Positions 37,160 to 50,900 of a DNA stretch of 64,000 bases are shown here, piece after piece (position 1 is the first letter of the stretch; each line of letters begins with the position of its first letter). The translations under genes and the position numbers were made by a program. The notes beneath the pieces are model-generated. The model did not search any database. It was not told the DNA's origin and saw nothing but the letters and a program-made list of their open reading frames with translations. Origin of the DNA: Mercenaria mercenaria (taxonomy: Eukaryota > Mollusca > Bivalvia > Venerida > Veneridae); assembly GCF_021730395.1 (NCBI RefSeq), contig NC_069371.1, positions 47,006,001 to 47,070,000 on the forward strand. The letters run 5' to 3'.

Positions 37160-37619
37160 TATCCTAAATTCCCACTATAAATATACAATCATCCTGTTAC
37201 AAAACATTATGAAACAACAATACTGGCAATAGAGTAGTTCCTAGAAAGAAATTACATGACTAATATGATACTCACAGCAAAAACAGTTGCATTTTATAAA
37301 TACCTTGGCTTTGCTACTACGTTCTATTTTTTGTATTAAGTAAAACATTTAGGGAGTGTGTCCAGTGATATTCTGTCTGGGGACTACTCATGTGACAGAA
37401 CTGTTCAGTGTTTTGCTGTAAAACAGTCTAAAAACTGACCAATGCCATTCTTAAATCTGCTGCATTTGAAAATTTAATTACAGTAACAGGGACCCCAGAT
37501 TTTTTTGTGAACTAAGAGAGAGAAAAACTAAACATCTACACCAAAGATACAGCACTGTTAAACTATATCAAAAGGATTATGCAGTTTTATACTTCTTAGC
37601 ATGCTAGTAAGTGGCAATT

Positions 37620-37760
37620 GTATCTGTCTTTACAAACCCGTGCAGCTTGATCATGACCTGCACTGGTTGCTATTCTATCAGTGAAGTTTCAATGAATACC
37701 AAATTATGAACTATATTCAAAGGTAGTGAAAGATTGAAAAGATGGAAGTAGTCAAATTTA
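37620..37760. repeat. Fragment of an interspersed bivalve repeat
   Basis: Contains CAGCTTGATCATGACCTGCA and TTCTATCAGTGAA and then AAGATGGAAGTAGTCAAATT. The same repeat type is clearer at 45600-45800, and a piece lies at 35640-35735. Confidence 0.45.
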
Positions 37761-39574
37761 GAAAATTAGCAAGGTAAGAATTTTAATATGACTGAACTGA
37801 TAATAGATGTTTATTAATAATATGCTATTACTCTTTTCAAAACTACACTTTCAATGTATGTACAGTAAAATCAAGCAGATTTATTCATGAATCTCACCAT
37901 CACTTTTGTATTCTGGAGGCAAGAGACTGTAGTTAAGTGTACTATCCATGCATTGTTGCCTGTAATATTCCCTTTGTTGCTTTGCAGCATTTAAATGAGC
38001 TTGATACTCAACAAGAAGAGCTGTTTTTTCCTCTTCCGGCAAATTCCCACTATTACCTATCTCATATGAAAATTTTTGACATTGCTGACAAATATCTGTA
38101 CAGGGTTTGCAAACACTTATGTAAGGACACAGATCATGCCGTCCCCAGACTAGCAACTCTGTACTGTAATTGCGTGGCAAGCTTTTCATACTTCTGATTT
38201 ATGTCAGACACAGTATTGTCTGACGGTATGATAAGAACATGTGATTCCTTGAAATTTGGTAATCTACCGGGCAATGGAAGCCCATTATCCCGGGCATATC
38301 TACAAATAAATGTTTTTATCCGTTCTCGGTCTTCAAAGGTAAGGCTATGTGAGGGTTGGACACCTTTTCTGCCATGAATACGAGGTTTTAAGCCATCAAC
38401 ATCCAATGACCGACCTACTGCCTGCAACTTTTTCTTGTCAATGCCATGAGCAAAGCAGAATGTAGCTCTACAAACTCTTTTACCAGACAAATAAAATTCC
38501 TGATATGGCCTTTCCCTCTCTTTTTTAACATGCTTCTTGCCATCCGTTAAACTGTCAGAATGTCTGTGACCTAATAACTCGGACTTAAGTGCTATATCTA
38601 ACTCATCTCTAGACAACTCTTTGTAGTTTTCCCTCAACTCAATCAAAAAATCAAAATCTACAACAGTACTACATGGTTTTCCGTAGAATGATTTGCATCC
38701 ACATGTATTTGTTTTGAATTGGGCTTGGCAGTTGTACTCTTTAAAATCTGCTTCATTAAACTCTAGAGGGACATGTTCACTGTCATCATCAATGTCAGAA
38801 TCATAATTAATATCAGACTCTTCATCACTTGTATCTCCTGTCGGACTACATAAAACAGAGGGTTTTGTTGGTTCGACTGTGGTGTTAATATTCTGTCGTT
38901 AAAGTACAAATTGTCAACTTCATTCAGCTCTTCAATAAAGTCTTGATCTTGAAAATCTGTTAGCTCATACGGTACTGTGCTTGTAGCACTAGATTGACTC
39001 ATTTTAAACGATAAATTTCATTTTAAATTTCCCTCGGTATGACACTGATCCTGGTATCTATAAACAAACATGGGTTAGCAACAATATTTACTTCCGGGTA
39101 CCTGTACGTGACAAATTAGTAATTCTTTCCAAGACTTCGAGGCAATATTTCATATATATTACGCTAACAACTGTTTATAAAGGTACTTACCTTATCAGTA
39201 AACAATATAACAAGTCTCATATCCTATCACGGTTGGACAGAAAGTAGTTTTACGAAAGTAAACTTCACATGCTTTCTTGGTAAATCCGAAACCGGAAACA
39301 ATTTAAGCAAAGGGGAAACAATCGATTTTGACCGAAATATTTTTGCTTTAGGCGTAATACCATTAAATTTTTTGCATGCCCAACGTCTAAATAGTCATTC
39401 TCTTAGAAGTTGTTATTAATCATGTAACAAATACTCGTATTTTAACGGTCAAACTTTTGCTAATTGAAACAGGTGGTAGAAAGCAGCGCGCGTAAACTTG
39501 GCGCAACTTTAAACGTCGTTTCTCGATATTACGTCATGCCGCATCTGGACCGGTTTTCAAAGACGACGTCACAT

Positions 39575-39720
39575 ATAAATATTGCATTCCTGAGAGGGTG
39601 ATATGAAAAATGTTCACCGCGAGATATATGAATATCGACCGAGGCGCCAGCCGAGGTCTATATTCATATTTCGAGGGGTGAACATTTTTCATACCACCCT
39701 CTCAGGAATGCAATATTTAT
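39575..39720. repeat. Large near-perfect hairpin (about 65-bp arms)
   Basis: The left arm begins ATAAATATTGCATTCCTGAG and continues through GGGTGATATGAAAAATGTTC to AATATCGACC. The right arm is its inverted copy ending CTCAGGAATGCAATATTTAT. The loop is about 14 nt (GAGGCGCCAGCCGA). It lies about 570 bp upstream of the ATG of the HFDN-core gene. Confidence 0.85.
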
Positions 39721-40261
39721 TTTATTATACCGAAAGATTATAAGGGTCAAAACACTTACTGGAAAATGAACATAATTTATTTAACATTAAAAAGTAATTA
39801 CTAACCAGATAATGAAGACAGAATAAAAGAGTATTTACTTGTTATGGCGACTTTGCTGTGTAATAAGACTTTTTTGATAGATTTAGTCGGGACGTTTACA
39901 TATCGCTGACCCCAACAGTATATTTATTCTAATATTTCAACATTGCGTCAATCAGTAGGCCTAACATTCGAAAAACGGCGATAACTTTCTTTTTTCTAAA
40001 CGAAACATATAAGTGTGAGTACTCATTTTCTTAGTTAGATCATTTCCAATCTCATGGTGGTAGTTTCGATTCAATATTAGATGAAAAGTTGTTTTCGAAA
40101 TATTTTGCACGTAGCATAAAAAAGAAAATTCGGCCGGATTCGCACATGCAAGAGCACCAGAAAAGGGTAATTTAATCCTAAAGTATAATTATGTAAGCGC
40201 ATTGTCTGAAAATTTATCGACTCAGTCTTTTAATCAATGCATAAGTATCAGTCTCTCAACG

Positions 40262-40400
40262 GGTGATATGAAAAAATAATATCATATGCGCAGAAAAACA
40301 AAATAACGCTGTTGCGCATGTGATATGAAATCATGGATCATATCACCTGCGCAGAAATTGAAAATAACGGTTTTGCGCATGAGTTACAAAATCATTGGGG
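40262..40400. repeat. Tandem TGCGCAG/TTGCGCATG units with palindromic joint
   Basis: Two ~57-bp units each run from (A/C)TGCGCAGAAA through AAAATAACG to TTGCGCATG. The joint TGATATGAAATCATGGATCA is itself partly palindromic. GGGTGATATGAAAAA at 40260 echoes the hairpin at 39.6 kb, so both may be parts of one element of about 0.85 kb. Confidence 0.55.
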
Positions 40401-40449
40401 AATATGATATAATATTCAAGTTAAACTAATGGGAAATTTGCATTGGACA

Positions 40450-41954
40450 TTAATGTGAGGTATAATAAATCAAAATATTACGTAACGTTATATTATATTA
40501 CTTGATAATATGCATGTAACAGTTGCAAAGTATGTCACGAAAGTGTATGCCAATTTTGTGCTCTATGTGCAACTAAAACTCGAAACGGAAACAGCCGCTT
40601 ATTGACATGACTGACAACTTTTAAATTAATTCAACCATTCTTAGCCTTCCGTTGACGCGAAAAGCCCTAGCTTGTATGGAGGAGCATACCTCTATTTTAG
40701 TTTAATATACTAATTTATTTTAGCTCGATTTATATGAAAGCTTCAAGCTTATATGAATCTCTCGAGTCCGCTTCCTGGGAAAACCAGTACTGATGTCATA
40801 TGAGAAGGTGTGGCCATGACCCCAGTCAGGCTCAAACGAAAGACCCATGACCGACATCTTAACTATAAAACCACCGCTCCCCATATTTTACAGCCCTGTC
40901 AGACTATATCAATAGCTAGGCAGCATGAGGACCACCGACTGGAAACTCCTTATGGTTATCCGTTGAGATGGGTAGACTTTCTGTGGCATTTACTTTTAGC
41001 AGATAAAATTCAAAACAAGAAAGACGAAATAACAAACTACCCGGACGAAATCTGCAGGACATATGTAAAATGTTTTGGCTTTTAAACACTTCAGTTTGTA
41101 CCTAAGCAAAGGGAATTTGTATGATACAGAGTGATGTCAAGACGAAACTCTTACTAAAATAAGCACTGAACTAATTCAAATAAATATGAGGTTTTATCTC
41201 GTATTTTCCAGTATATTTGTAAATATGCAATGCACACAATCAAGCTTAGGAATTATACTTGTAAATTAATTTAAAGTTTTTAATTAGTAAATATTTAAAT
41301 AAGGCAGTTTTTGCATAGTGTTTAGATTATCCTCTTAAGTAACACTTCAATCAAGTAAAATAAAATGTATGATTCTAAAAAATAAAAGATGCATATTCTT
41401 CGAAACATAGAATGTAACTAAGCAACATAGTAGCAAACTCCGTTTTGTTTGATGGAGTCTGTTCGTGAGTGTTATGAAATATTAGCAACAATCACTGCAA
41501 TGGCTCAAACGGAATAGTACGATAAGCACGATCCCAAACAACCAGAAGATATAATATCACAGCCTACAAATACAAACAGATTTTTGCCTTTCGCCACACG
41601 GGACTTAAAGGTTGCTTTAAAAGCTAATTTTTTTCCAGGAATGCTAGTGCCTAGGCTAGTTTATGCCCATCTGTCAGGCTGCAATCATTATATTTTAACA
41701 CAGTTCATACAATATCCATTCGAAATTTTCGGAATATCCTCCCATGTCAGCTTATGTGTGCTGACATTAAAATTAAAAAAAAATCTTAAAGATATTACTA
41801 CAACTTGTTTAAAAAATGATGCGTTTGAGTTAATTTTACAATAAAATATCTCAAAATAAATATCACATCTTTAGTTCCTGTTTGGCAAATTTGGTATTAT
41901 GCACAGAACTGAAATACATAATAATCATTCAGCTTTAACTTGTAAAAGACTCAG
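40450..41954. other. Intergenic DNA with no supported gene
   Basis: The frames at 40810-41085 and 41584-41844 lack recognisable motifs and splice context. This is the 3' flank of the sulfotransferase gene. Confidence 0.4.
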
Positions 41955-44900
41955 TTAATGGAGCTCAAATGTGAGTCCAGACTTTTCAACTTCTTTCAGC
42001 AGGATATCAATCTTTTCCGATTCCTCTTGTGTAAGTACGTGCTTCCATGCTCCAGCTTTCCCTAAAATATATCGATACAATATAACATTATAGTATATTT
42101 GTGACACATTTTCCGTAGATGTGTTGTTGTTTATATTAAAAGTATACAAGGTTTCCCGCCAATGGAGAATTAAAATGGTTTATGCCCTTGCTTTTTGTAA
42201 AATTATGACTAATGTACTTTTCGCTTAATATATTTTTTTGTTAAATGCAGTTAATGCAGATATCCTTCATATTACAAAATAATTCTGCTGTTTGCTTCTT
42301 TTTGTTGTGGGCCTACTTCGCAAATGTGTGGCTCTGAGGCTGTGTTTTAGATGCTCTGTGCTTCCGAGAAATCTACCCTTACCTATTATCTTTTATATAA
42401 CATTTGTAACAAAATCGAGTAATGCAGTAAAATGTTATGACCTCTGCCGAATATAAAATGTCACAAAAACATGAATGATTTAATTTGATCAAACATTCAA
42501 GTATATCTTCTTTTGATACAAAATGTAGGTCAAATATCAATATAATCTGGAAAGTAGATCCCTCGGAAGCACCGAGAACAATGCAAACAGTGAACATTGT
42601 AGACTCGGTTTGATTAAGTCTGTTCATGAGCAGTAATTGAAAATGCAACACTGCACACGCCCCCTAGCACCGGCTTAAGCAGTATTCAATTTTCAAATCT
42701 AAATGAGTTGAAATCAATGATCCCGAAGGACAAGAAAATATAATTTTTCAACATGAATTTTCTGCCATATAATTTGTAAACTCTCGGTATATGTGCGTAT
42801 TTTTGTATAAATTTAGAATGGGTTGATGTCGAAAAATAAATAAAATGATAACATACAATTAGTCGATGTTCTTGCAGTATTGATAAATTATCTTTCTTAA
42901 TGTATGAGAAAGTTCGTACGTGAATTATTAGTTAAATAGAATACATTGCAAAATTATCGAGCCGCGTTAAATGTTTTATTACGCGTTTTAAACACACATG
43001 TACAATAGATACACCTAAAGTGTACAGACCTAATTAAATTTAAATACCTTTGTTGATAAATCCACCACCAGCGTCGTCATTCACTTTTTTAACATCCCTC
43101 CAGTAGGACAAATTCACTTTATCATTCTTCTTCATATTTTCGACACTGCAATGGTCACAAATTCTGGCAACATTTTCATCCGAAATGTCTTTTCCTAAAA
43201 ACTTTGCTATTGTTCGGACACCCTTTGGCAAGTCCTGTAAGAGAAAGTCAAACAGAAATCAGATAAAGCATTGATTTTATAAACGGCGATGTAACAGGGT
43301 CTTTTAAAAGTCATCCACAGTGGAAAATGGGCACGCACCATAATCGGCAATTCCCGTGAGATTGCGTATCCTTTGTAAGCTATTTCGACACTCTTCGGCC
43401 GTAATAGAAAATTAGTTTTCATAACAACCGGAGAACATCGAATTTGCATTCGGAGAATACATTTACGTAAATGAACGGAAACTGCCGATTTCAATACGGG
43501 TCTACTACTTCATAGATATATAACACAGATGCTAAACTTCAAAACACATTTAGAATGAAAACATTAACTGGTCACATGTTGCAGTTAATCAGGTTCACAT
43601 TTAAATGTCTTCATAAACATTGTTTTAGCTTGGGAATGACCAAAATTATTAATTATTATCTGTATAAATAAATAGCTATAGTTTAATATATAATTATTTG
43701 AAAATTACATATTAATGCTGAAACCTAATAAAAGTTCTTTTTCAAAACACTTGTTTTACACATTTATAGTATCAGATCATTAATATGACTCTTAACTAAA
43801 GTATGACTGTCTGGAATGATATCATTTTACCCTAATATTGCATTGGACTGATAAAAAGTCATCTTGCATTGTTGCGTTCAATTACGGTAGTGGATACTAC
43901 AATAGCTTACGTTTAATTGTCTTGCAACGGTACATACATGTAGAAGTTGGATAAATTTGCAAATTTACGAAATAAAGTATTTTGTTAGGTTTTGTTTTCT
44001 AGGAACATACGTAAAATACGCAATATTGAAAATCATCATTCAATATCTGTAGTTATACATTTTATCTCTAGGTTATATCATTCCATCGTCAAAGGTGTAT
44101 TCGAAAAATTATTCTTGCTCAATAATAACAAGCACGAGACCTTTTGTGATTATTTGCATTTGTCAGCGGAGACTTATGCAAAATACGTGTTGTAATGATA
44201 ATGAAAACAAAGGCGCTGTTGGAGAAGACACTGACATAACCATTCACTGAAGCGTTACTTTTAAATAGTACTGCTTCACAAATTTGATAAACTATATAGC
44301 TAGAGGTTCCGCCCTCCTTTACCATGTAACAGTTTATCCACGTCAAACATTTAATGAGGTCATATTCCTCTGAAACATACATTTGAGCCGTGTCAGGGGA
44401 AAACCAACATAGTGGGTTTGCGACCAGCATGGATCCAGACCAGCCTGCGCATCCGTGCAGTCTGGTCAGGACCCATGCTGTTCGCTTTCAAAGTCTACTG
44501 CAATTAGAGATACCGTTAGCGAACAGCATGGATCCTGACCAGACTGCGCGGATGCGCAGGCTGGTCTGGATCCATGCTGGTCGCAAAGCCACTATGTTGG
44601 TTTTCTCATGGCACGGCTCATTTAGTCTTAAAAATGCTAAATGTTTCATTTTGTTATGTTATTATCACACACAGTGGCACTGATCACAAAGTAACCTTGC
44701 ACGAGAGTTCAGTCTTCAGCAACAGACAACTAAGAAAAATATCTTTGAACAAAGTTATGAACATGATGAACAAAGTTATCGTTAATTGCATGTTTACTTA
44801 ATAAAAACATTGTAAGAACTTTTTAGCTTACCATAATGTTTTGAAATTCTCTGGATTACTATGCAGTCGAAATTTAGCAAAATAATGAACAAAGTTAGTT

Positions 44901-47900
44901 ATGAACAAAGTTATCGTTAATGGCATGTTTACTTAATAAAAACATTGTAAGAACTTTTCAGCTTACAATAATAAGTTTTGAAATTGTCTCAATTACTATG
45001 CAGTCGAAATTTAGCAAAGTAATGAACAAAGTTAGTTATGAACAAAGTTATCGTTAATGGCATGTTTACTTAATAAAAACATTGTTAGAACTTTTCAGCT
45101 TACCATAATAAGTTTTGAAATTGTCCGAATTACTATGCAGTCGAAATTTAGCAAAGTAATGGTGCACGATACGTTTACATACCTTTACTAGCTCCTCATA
45201 CTTCAGAAAAAGTACATTGCTATCATTCCGTCTCTCCCAGTATTTCAACACATGTCTTGGCCACGGACAATGAAGAGCTAAATATGTTTACAAAAACAAC
45301 TTGCTATAAAGTCTGACATTGTTATCATATGAGCCACGCCATGACAAAACCAACATAGTGGCTTTGCGACCAGCATGGATCCAGACCAGTCTGCGCATCC
45401 GCGCAGTCTAGTCAGGATCCATGCTGTTCGCTTTCAAAGCCTATTGCAATTAGAGAAACTGTTAGCGAACAGCATGGATCCTGACCAGACTGCGTGGATG
45501 CGCAGGCTGGTCTGGATCCATGCTGGTCGCAAAGCCACTATGTTGGTTTTCAAAAAGCTCAAACGAACGCAATTAGTCTAATATAATTGAATGTTCTTTT
45601 CCTGAAAGTTTAACCTTTAGGCTATGGCGGCAAGTGATTCTGCCTTTGCTAACAGTACAGACCAAGATCATGTTCTGCACTTTTCGCTATTCTGTCAGAA
45701 AATTTTCAGTAAGCACCCCTTCGAATAATAAATTGTACTGCCCAAACTGAATGACAGACCACGTCATTTTTAGAAATTTAGCAGGGTAAAGGTTAAAGTA
45801 GATATATTCAACCAGATATTCAATATCGAACAGCCTGTGTGTAATTATCAATGAAAGAGAGGTATGCGTTATATTTTACCCAATATATATATATATGGTT
45901 AAGGTACTTCCGCAAATTGAAATTAGAAATCCATGTGAAAAATCAGAATCCTCGAAACAGCTTTCGAAATGCAAGGACACAAAAGATATATGATAAAACT
46001 TGAAAAGATATATCTGTAGGTAAACTTGCGAGTATGAAAGTTACGTTGAACCCTATATCCACAGTGCTTTGGAAGAAAATGAGTGAACATTTTTGGTGCA
46101 AAATTTTAGTATCGTATGCATCCTAAATTGCTATAAAATATTTATTTTCAAATCAAAGAAATGCCAAAATAGTGCACACGAGCGCTATTTTCTCAAGAAA
46201 ATGTCGTTAAACATTCTAATGCGCAAAACACGTGCACAGTTTTTCTAAAATATTTCGCCGCCATGTTTATTTCAAGAAATAAAATATATGATTGTTCTTT
46301 TACCTCAGATTTCCTTACTGAAATATATATGCCTCCTTATCAATGGTTAGAGATATCCATTTAGTATAGTTTTGCACTGTCCGATCTCCTTAATTTGTTA
46401 CCGATCCTTTACATTTAAAGAATAAACGCAATGTGTAATGATATTTTTTCGCTTTACACACCTCTTTTGGACAAGAAAGCCGTTTCACTTAAAATTTGTA
46501 AGCATCCGCTGACAAAATATTGATGAAAGATCGGGTCTTTTTCTAAAAACAAGTTCGATTTCAATCATTTTCAAAAACTGGAAATATTGCACATTGTGTT
46601 GAATTTATAAATAAAACAAAAATCCTCCAAATAAGCCATTTTAGAACTTTTCCGGGAACTTTACGTTTCAGCCGAACAACGCATTTCAAGATGACACAAA
46701 ACTGATTTCTCTTTGTAAACAATGTCAAAGTTCACCTGAGGAACATTGCTGGAAAAGTAAAAGTGCTTACTTGTTTCAGTTTTACGTCCTGTATAAAACA
46801 ATCAACTTTCAACTTTAAATGCATATATGTTCTATGATTATTCCAATATAAAAAACCGTCCGATCTTTTCCGTGAGAAATAAAACGAAGCAAATTTAACT
46901 ATTTGTTTACACTTCAACCATGTGAAATAAAGGCATGTACTATCACGAGACTCCCGTGCATTTTGAACCTCGTGGTGAATAAACTGAATTTACTTTTAAG
47001 TATGGTGTCTCAGCTGAGCCAGTTATTTGTTAATTTCAGAGAACATACAATAAAGAAGTGTTTATGAGATCATGCATATGTTCGAATATTTACTAGTTTA
47101 CTTTATATTAACGATGATAGAAAACAAGTGTGCACTCGGCAAATAGCAAGTCTATTATTTTCAGGTGTATACTGAACACTGATCCCAATGTTCGTAATTT
47201 TCAGATAAAGAACTCGTTATCCTTGGTTTTGTAGACAGTCTTAGTACTGGACCGCTGCTTCCGCTGTCAACACCGCAGTGACCACTAATGTAAAGTCAGT
47301 GTCCATTTCTATGCCGGAATTTCAATACACATTTATTGTAGGGATAATACACGCTTTTTTTTGTGTGTAGTAACGTCTGCAGAAGCCCGCGGGATTGTTT
47401 GTGACCGAGACCGAAGGTCGCTATTCTTGCATAAAAATATATTTCACGACGATTTATATATTGTTTTCATATGTGATGACTTGACGATTCCGGTACATTT
47501 TTTACTTACCATTCCAGTTGTTCTCGGAAACGGTAAACATGTTTTAAATATCCGTATCCAGGGCTCAGAAATAAACATCACTATCAAAAGCACATCCTGA
47601 AGGTTTTTAAGCGATTTTGTTATCTCTCATTATTACAATATAAAATTACCGATAATTTTTCATATCAGTTCACAATTTGGTGGACTCGATCACAACTTCA
47701 AGAATAATAACTTTACATTCGAGTTATATTGGAGTACGGATGAGTATGAACGTAGTGTCATGTTTCCAAGCTGTTTATATAATTTCTTCGAGAAATTAGA
47801 TAAAAACATACTGATTGATACATATCAAAATCATAAATATAATACCTAAAAACAAAGAATCGTACAGGTAAACACGCAATTCTTTAAAATTCACGGTTGT

Positions 47901-50900
47901 CTACAAAATCTGAATTGACGCAGAGTTAAAATGGGAGTTTAGCGTATTCGTTACTTACTCAACTTACTGATACAGTAAATCATTCTATGGTTTAGATTGC
48001 ATATTTAATGCTTCAAGTAGAGGTTTTTATGAAAGAAAAAAGACGTAGATACTAGATGTCAATCTGCGCAGAATTACATATACGTCCCTGGGTAAGCATT
48101 TTTAAAAATAAAAATCGGGTATTAACAGCACGTGAATTGCCTTGTTTGCACACGATTTTTCTCCCGTTAATACATGGGCGGATCCAGTGAAAAAAGTAGT
48201 TTTTATGCAAGAATATCTGTTTAAATCTATGAAAGTGTGACAAATCATCAGGTTATCTACAATTGTATACAAATTATAATACCTCCTAACATATGTTGTT
48301 GCACATTTTTTTCTGCGATTTATTACATGCTGCATAAATTCTCACATTGTATAAAAAGTCGAAAGATCAAAATTGGCAAGTTTACGACGCATGAAACCTC
48401 TAAGGAATCATTATACACATCGAACTTGTCCCCGACCAGTATGCGGAAATACTGTGGTCAAATGTTTTAAGATTGTCTAAAATATTTGCATATATCGTGA
48501 TAACGCAAATATTTCGATTGTTTTTATAACTTATAAATATACAATCACGTATGTGTGAGAAAGTTACGTTAAGTAATTTCGGTAGTTAGCGCAGGAAGTG
48601 CCGAAAATTCCATTTCCATTAAATTTTCCGTGAGATAAGCAGCGCGTTAGTACATAAAGTCCACAATAGTAAATTAAAATTTTCTTATACTTGCACAATC
48701 CTTGAAAAGAATTTTGGATCGCTGCAAATCTTGTTCACATTAAGTCTGAGACTTCTCTTACAATTTTAGGCAGTTTGGTACACCATACATAGAAAAATCA
48801 TTGTCCGCACATTGCACTACTTTTATGTATGCTGAAAATAGCAATATGTACAGATTTATTTTTGTTTTAATACATGAGGTGGTCAGATTTGAAAACAGAT
48901 TTTGTACTAAGTTTAGTTCTATTCGGTAAGACAATTCTCCTATGCACTAATTGATACTTTGAAATAACTTTTGCCATTCATGAATTTTTAATGAAGTATT
49001 TTGAAAGGATTTATAAATCTAACCAAAAATTTGGAAAAATACAGGTAAAATATCTTCTTTGTTTATTTCCAAATTTTATTATTACTTTTTATACAGCTAC
49101 TTTTACTTCAGATCTTGCAAACTGAGCTGTTTTTGTACTCTGGAACAGCTGCATTTGAAAGCTTTTGTTCACAATATTTTCACACCTCAAATGAAGGTCA
49201 CTCTAAATTCAAGATGGCGGAAGTACCTTAATTATACAAAATCTTTTTACTACTCTATTCCAAATGTTTATCCAAACTAAACTATAATCTTTTGGTACGT
49301 ATAACCTATTGATTGAGTGGTAAATGTGTCTGATTCTTTATCGCCTTTCTTTTATTTATCATGAGGTTCCAAGCCATGCTTGGCTTCAACACTCTTATTT
49401 CAAAATTTACATGTGGAATGTTAAAATCCCCAGTCTCTCAATATGATTGAATGATTTCTTAAGACTTTGAAGTTCCACAATGCTTTCATTGATATGTCAT
49501 TAAATAGATAGAGAAGCTATTCAAACAGAGAAAATGCACTATTATATCTTTAGAAAAAAAATATTTTTAATATGCACATGAACTTGAACACTTAGAGTCA
49601 TAAAGGGAGGTTATCAAAAACTCTTACAATCGATTTAGTAATAATTGCTACCATGTTAGTAAATAGACAAATGAGCCGCGCCATGAGAAAACCAACATAG
49701 TGGCTTTGCGACCAGCATGGATCCAGACCAGCCTGCGCATCCGCGCAGTCTGGTCAGGATCCATGCTGTTCGCTAACAGTTTCTCTAATTGCAATAGGCT
49801 TTGAAAGCGAACAGCGTGGATCCTGACCAGACTGCGCGGATGCGTGCTGGTCGCAAACCCACTATGTTGGTTTTCTCATGGCACGTCTCAAATATATGAG
49901 AAAACAATTATCGAGAAATGGATTTAACACGATTATGTAAATTTTATATTCGTAACAAAATATGTGGCAGCTACATTATAAACAAACCATAGCGACCCTT
50001 TTATAGTTCTCATCTCAACGTGAAATGAGTAATTATTTCAATCGAGGAAGCTAGTTAGCAAGACTGGCTATTTCCCCCACCATTGAAGCTAGAACATCGT
50101 CCTATTTCCTATAGTGTTTCAGTGTTACTATAACCTCAAGGCAAAAATGAATGTAATATTTGATAATTTAAAAGATGTCGTTTCATCTGTTTGTTTTGAT
50201 GCATAAGCCAGTGTCTGACATAATTTAACGAAGTTGGTTACTTCAATTACCTGTGCCATCAATAAATGAGTTAAAGAATGATGTCCACGTGTTGTTATCG
50301 TCCCTCAATTCATCCAACCATTGCAGTAAATGAAAATAAGACGTGATTACGTCTTTAGGGTTTCTGGCCAGATAAATAATCTGAAAAATGAGACAATCAT
50401 TTCAATTTGCACATAGTCGTAGACATTATAATGTGAATATCCACGAACATACATGAACCGGAAAGTAATTTGTTTCGTTTTGGTTTAACGCTAGCTGGTA
50501 AACACATTCAATTTCAGAGTATGTTTTCTTAGTTAGCTGTTAATCAACAGAGGACTGTAGAAACAAGTGTAGTGCGTATGGTTCTAAATGTAAATGTAAA
50601 CATTTGATCCACCTTCGCTTTGTGAAACAACGAGCATATCCTCTGTAGAGCTTTGAGAGACCGTATTTTAAGAAGAGTTAAAACCATTTATACCTTACCC
50701 CCAGTAAATTGCTAGTACCCATTTATAGCTGTGCCGACTAATGCAGTCGTGATGAAGTGCATTACCAAGTACAAACTACAATGAAAGTGGCTAAGATTCA
50801 AACCCAGGGCCTTCAACTTCGTAGGAAAGCCTTTAAGCCCTCTGCCAATGCGCTAGACAACTAGCCAGGAGTAATAGCTTCCAACTATTAAATTTATGTC

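Larger units (their letters stand above)
34685..39002 (-). pseudogene. Multicopy HFDN/GQNKNN-core protein gene (DUF7869-like), 4 exons, frame-broken
   Basis: Exons on the minus strand: 37898-39002 (ATG at 39002), 36595-36747, 35788-35982 and 34685-35273 (stop). All three introns have GT-AG sites and all are phase 1. Family motifs in order: CRATFCFAHGIDKKKLQAV, DICQQCQ, SWDYAQQVHIPHYSQEVGP with VYFKTPRKC, HFDNAAGQNKNNIVLWYGLW, IAGHTKFEPDWHFGIWK, and near the end LTPARQWYLYEHIREHC. These recall a family common in cnidarians, molluscs and fish (I believe DUF7869) whose function is unknown; the Asp pattern hints at an RNase H-like nuclease, which is inference. The frame changes near 38890, near 38160 and near 34910 (an A5 run), so this copy is either decayed or carries assembly errors. 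A nested-palindrome element sits in intron 1. Confidence 0.75.

Noticed and set aside
40810-41085. 91-aa open frame as a gene
   Set aside because: No recognisable motif, splice context or conserved composition.
44390-44683. Protein-coding frames across the nested-palindrome elements (also at 8.7, 45.4 and 52.3 kb)
   Set aside because: Similar peptides arise from every copy and from both strands of a palindrome; they are repeat shadows.
47361-47600. 79-aa open frame as a gene or transposase piece
   Set aside because: No family resemblance; it lies within an intron and could be chance.
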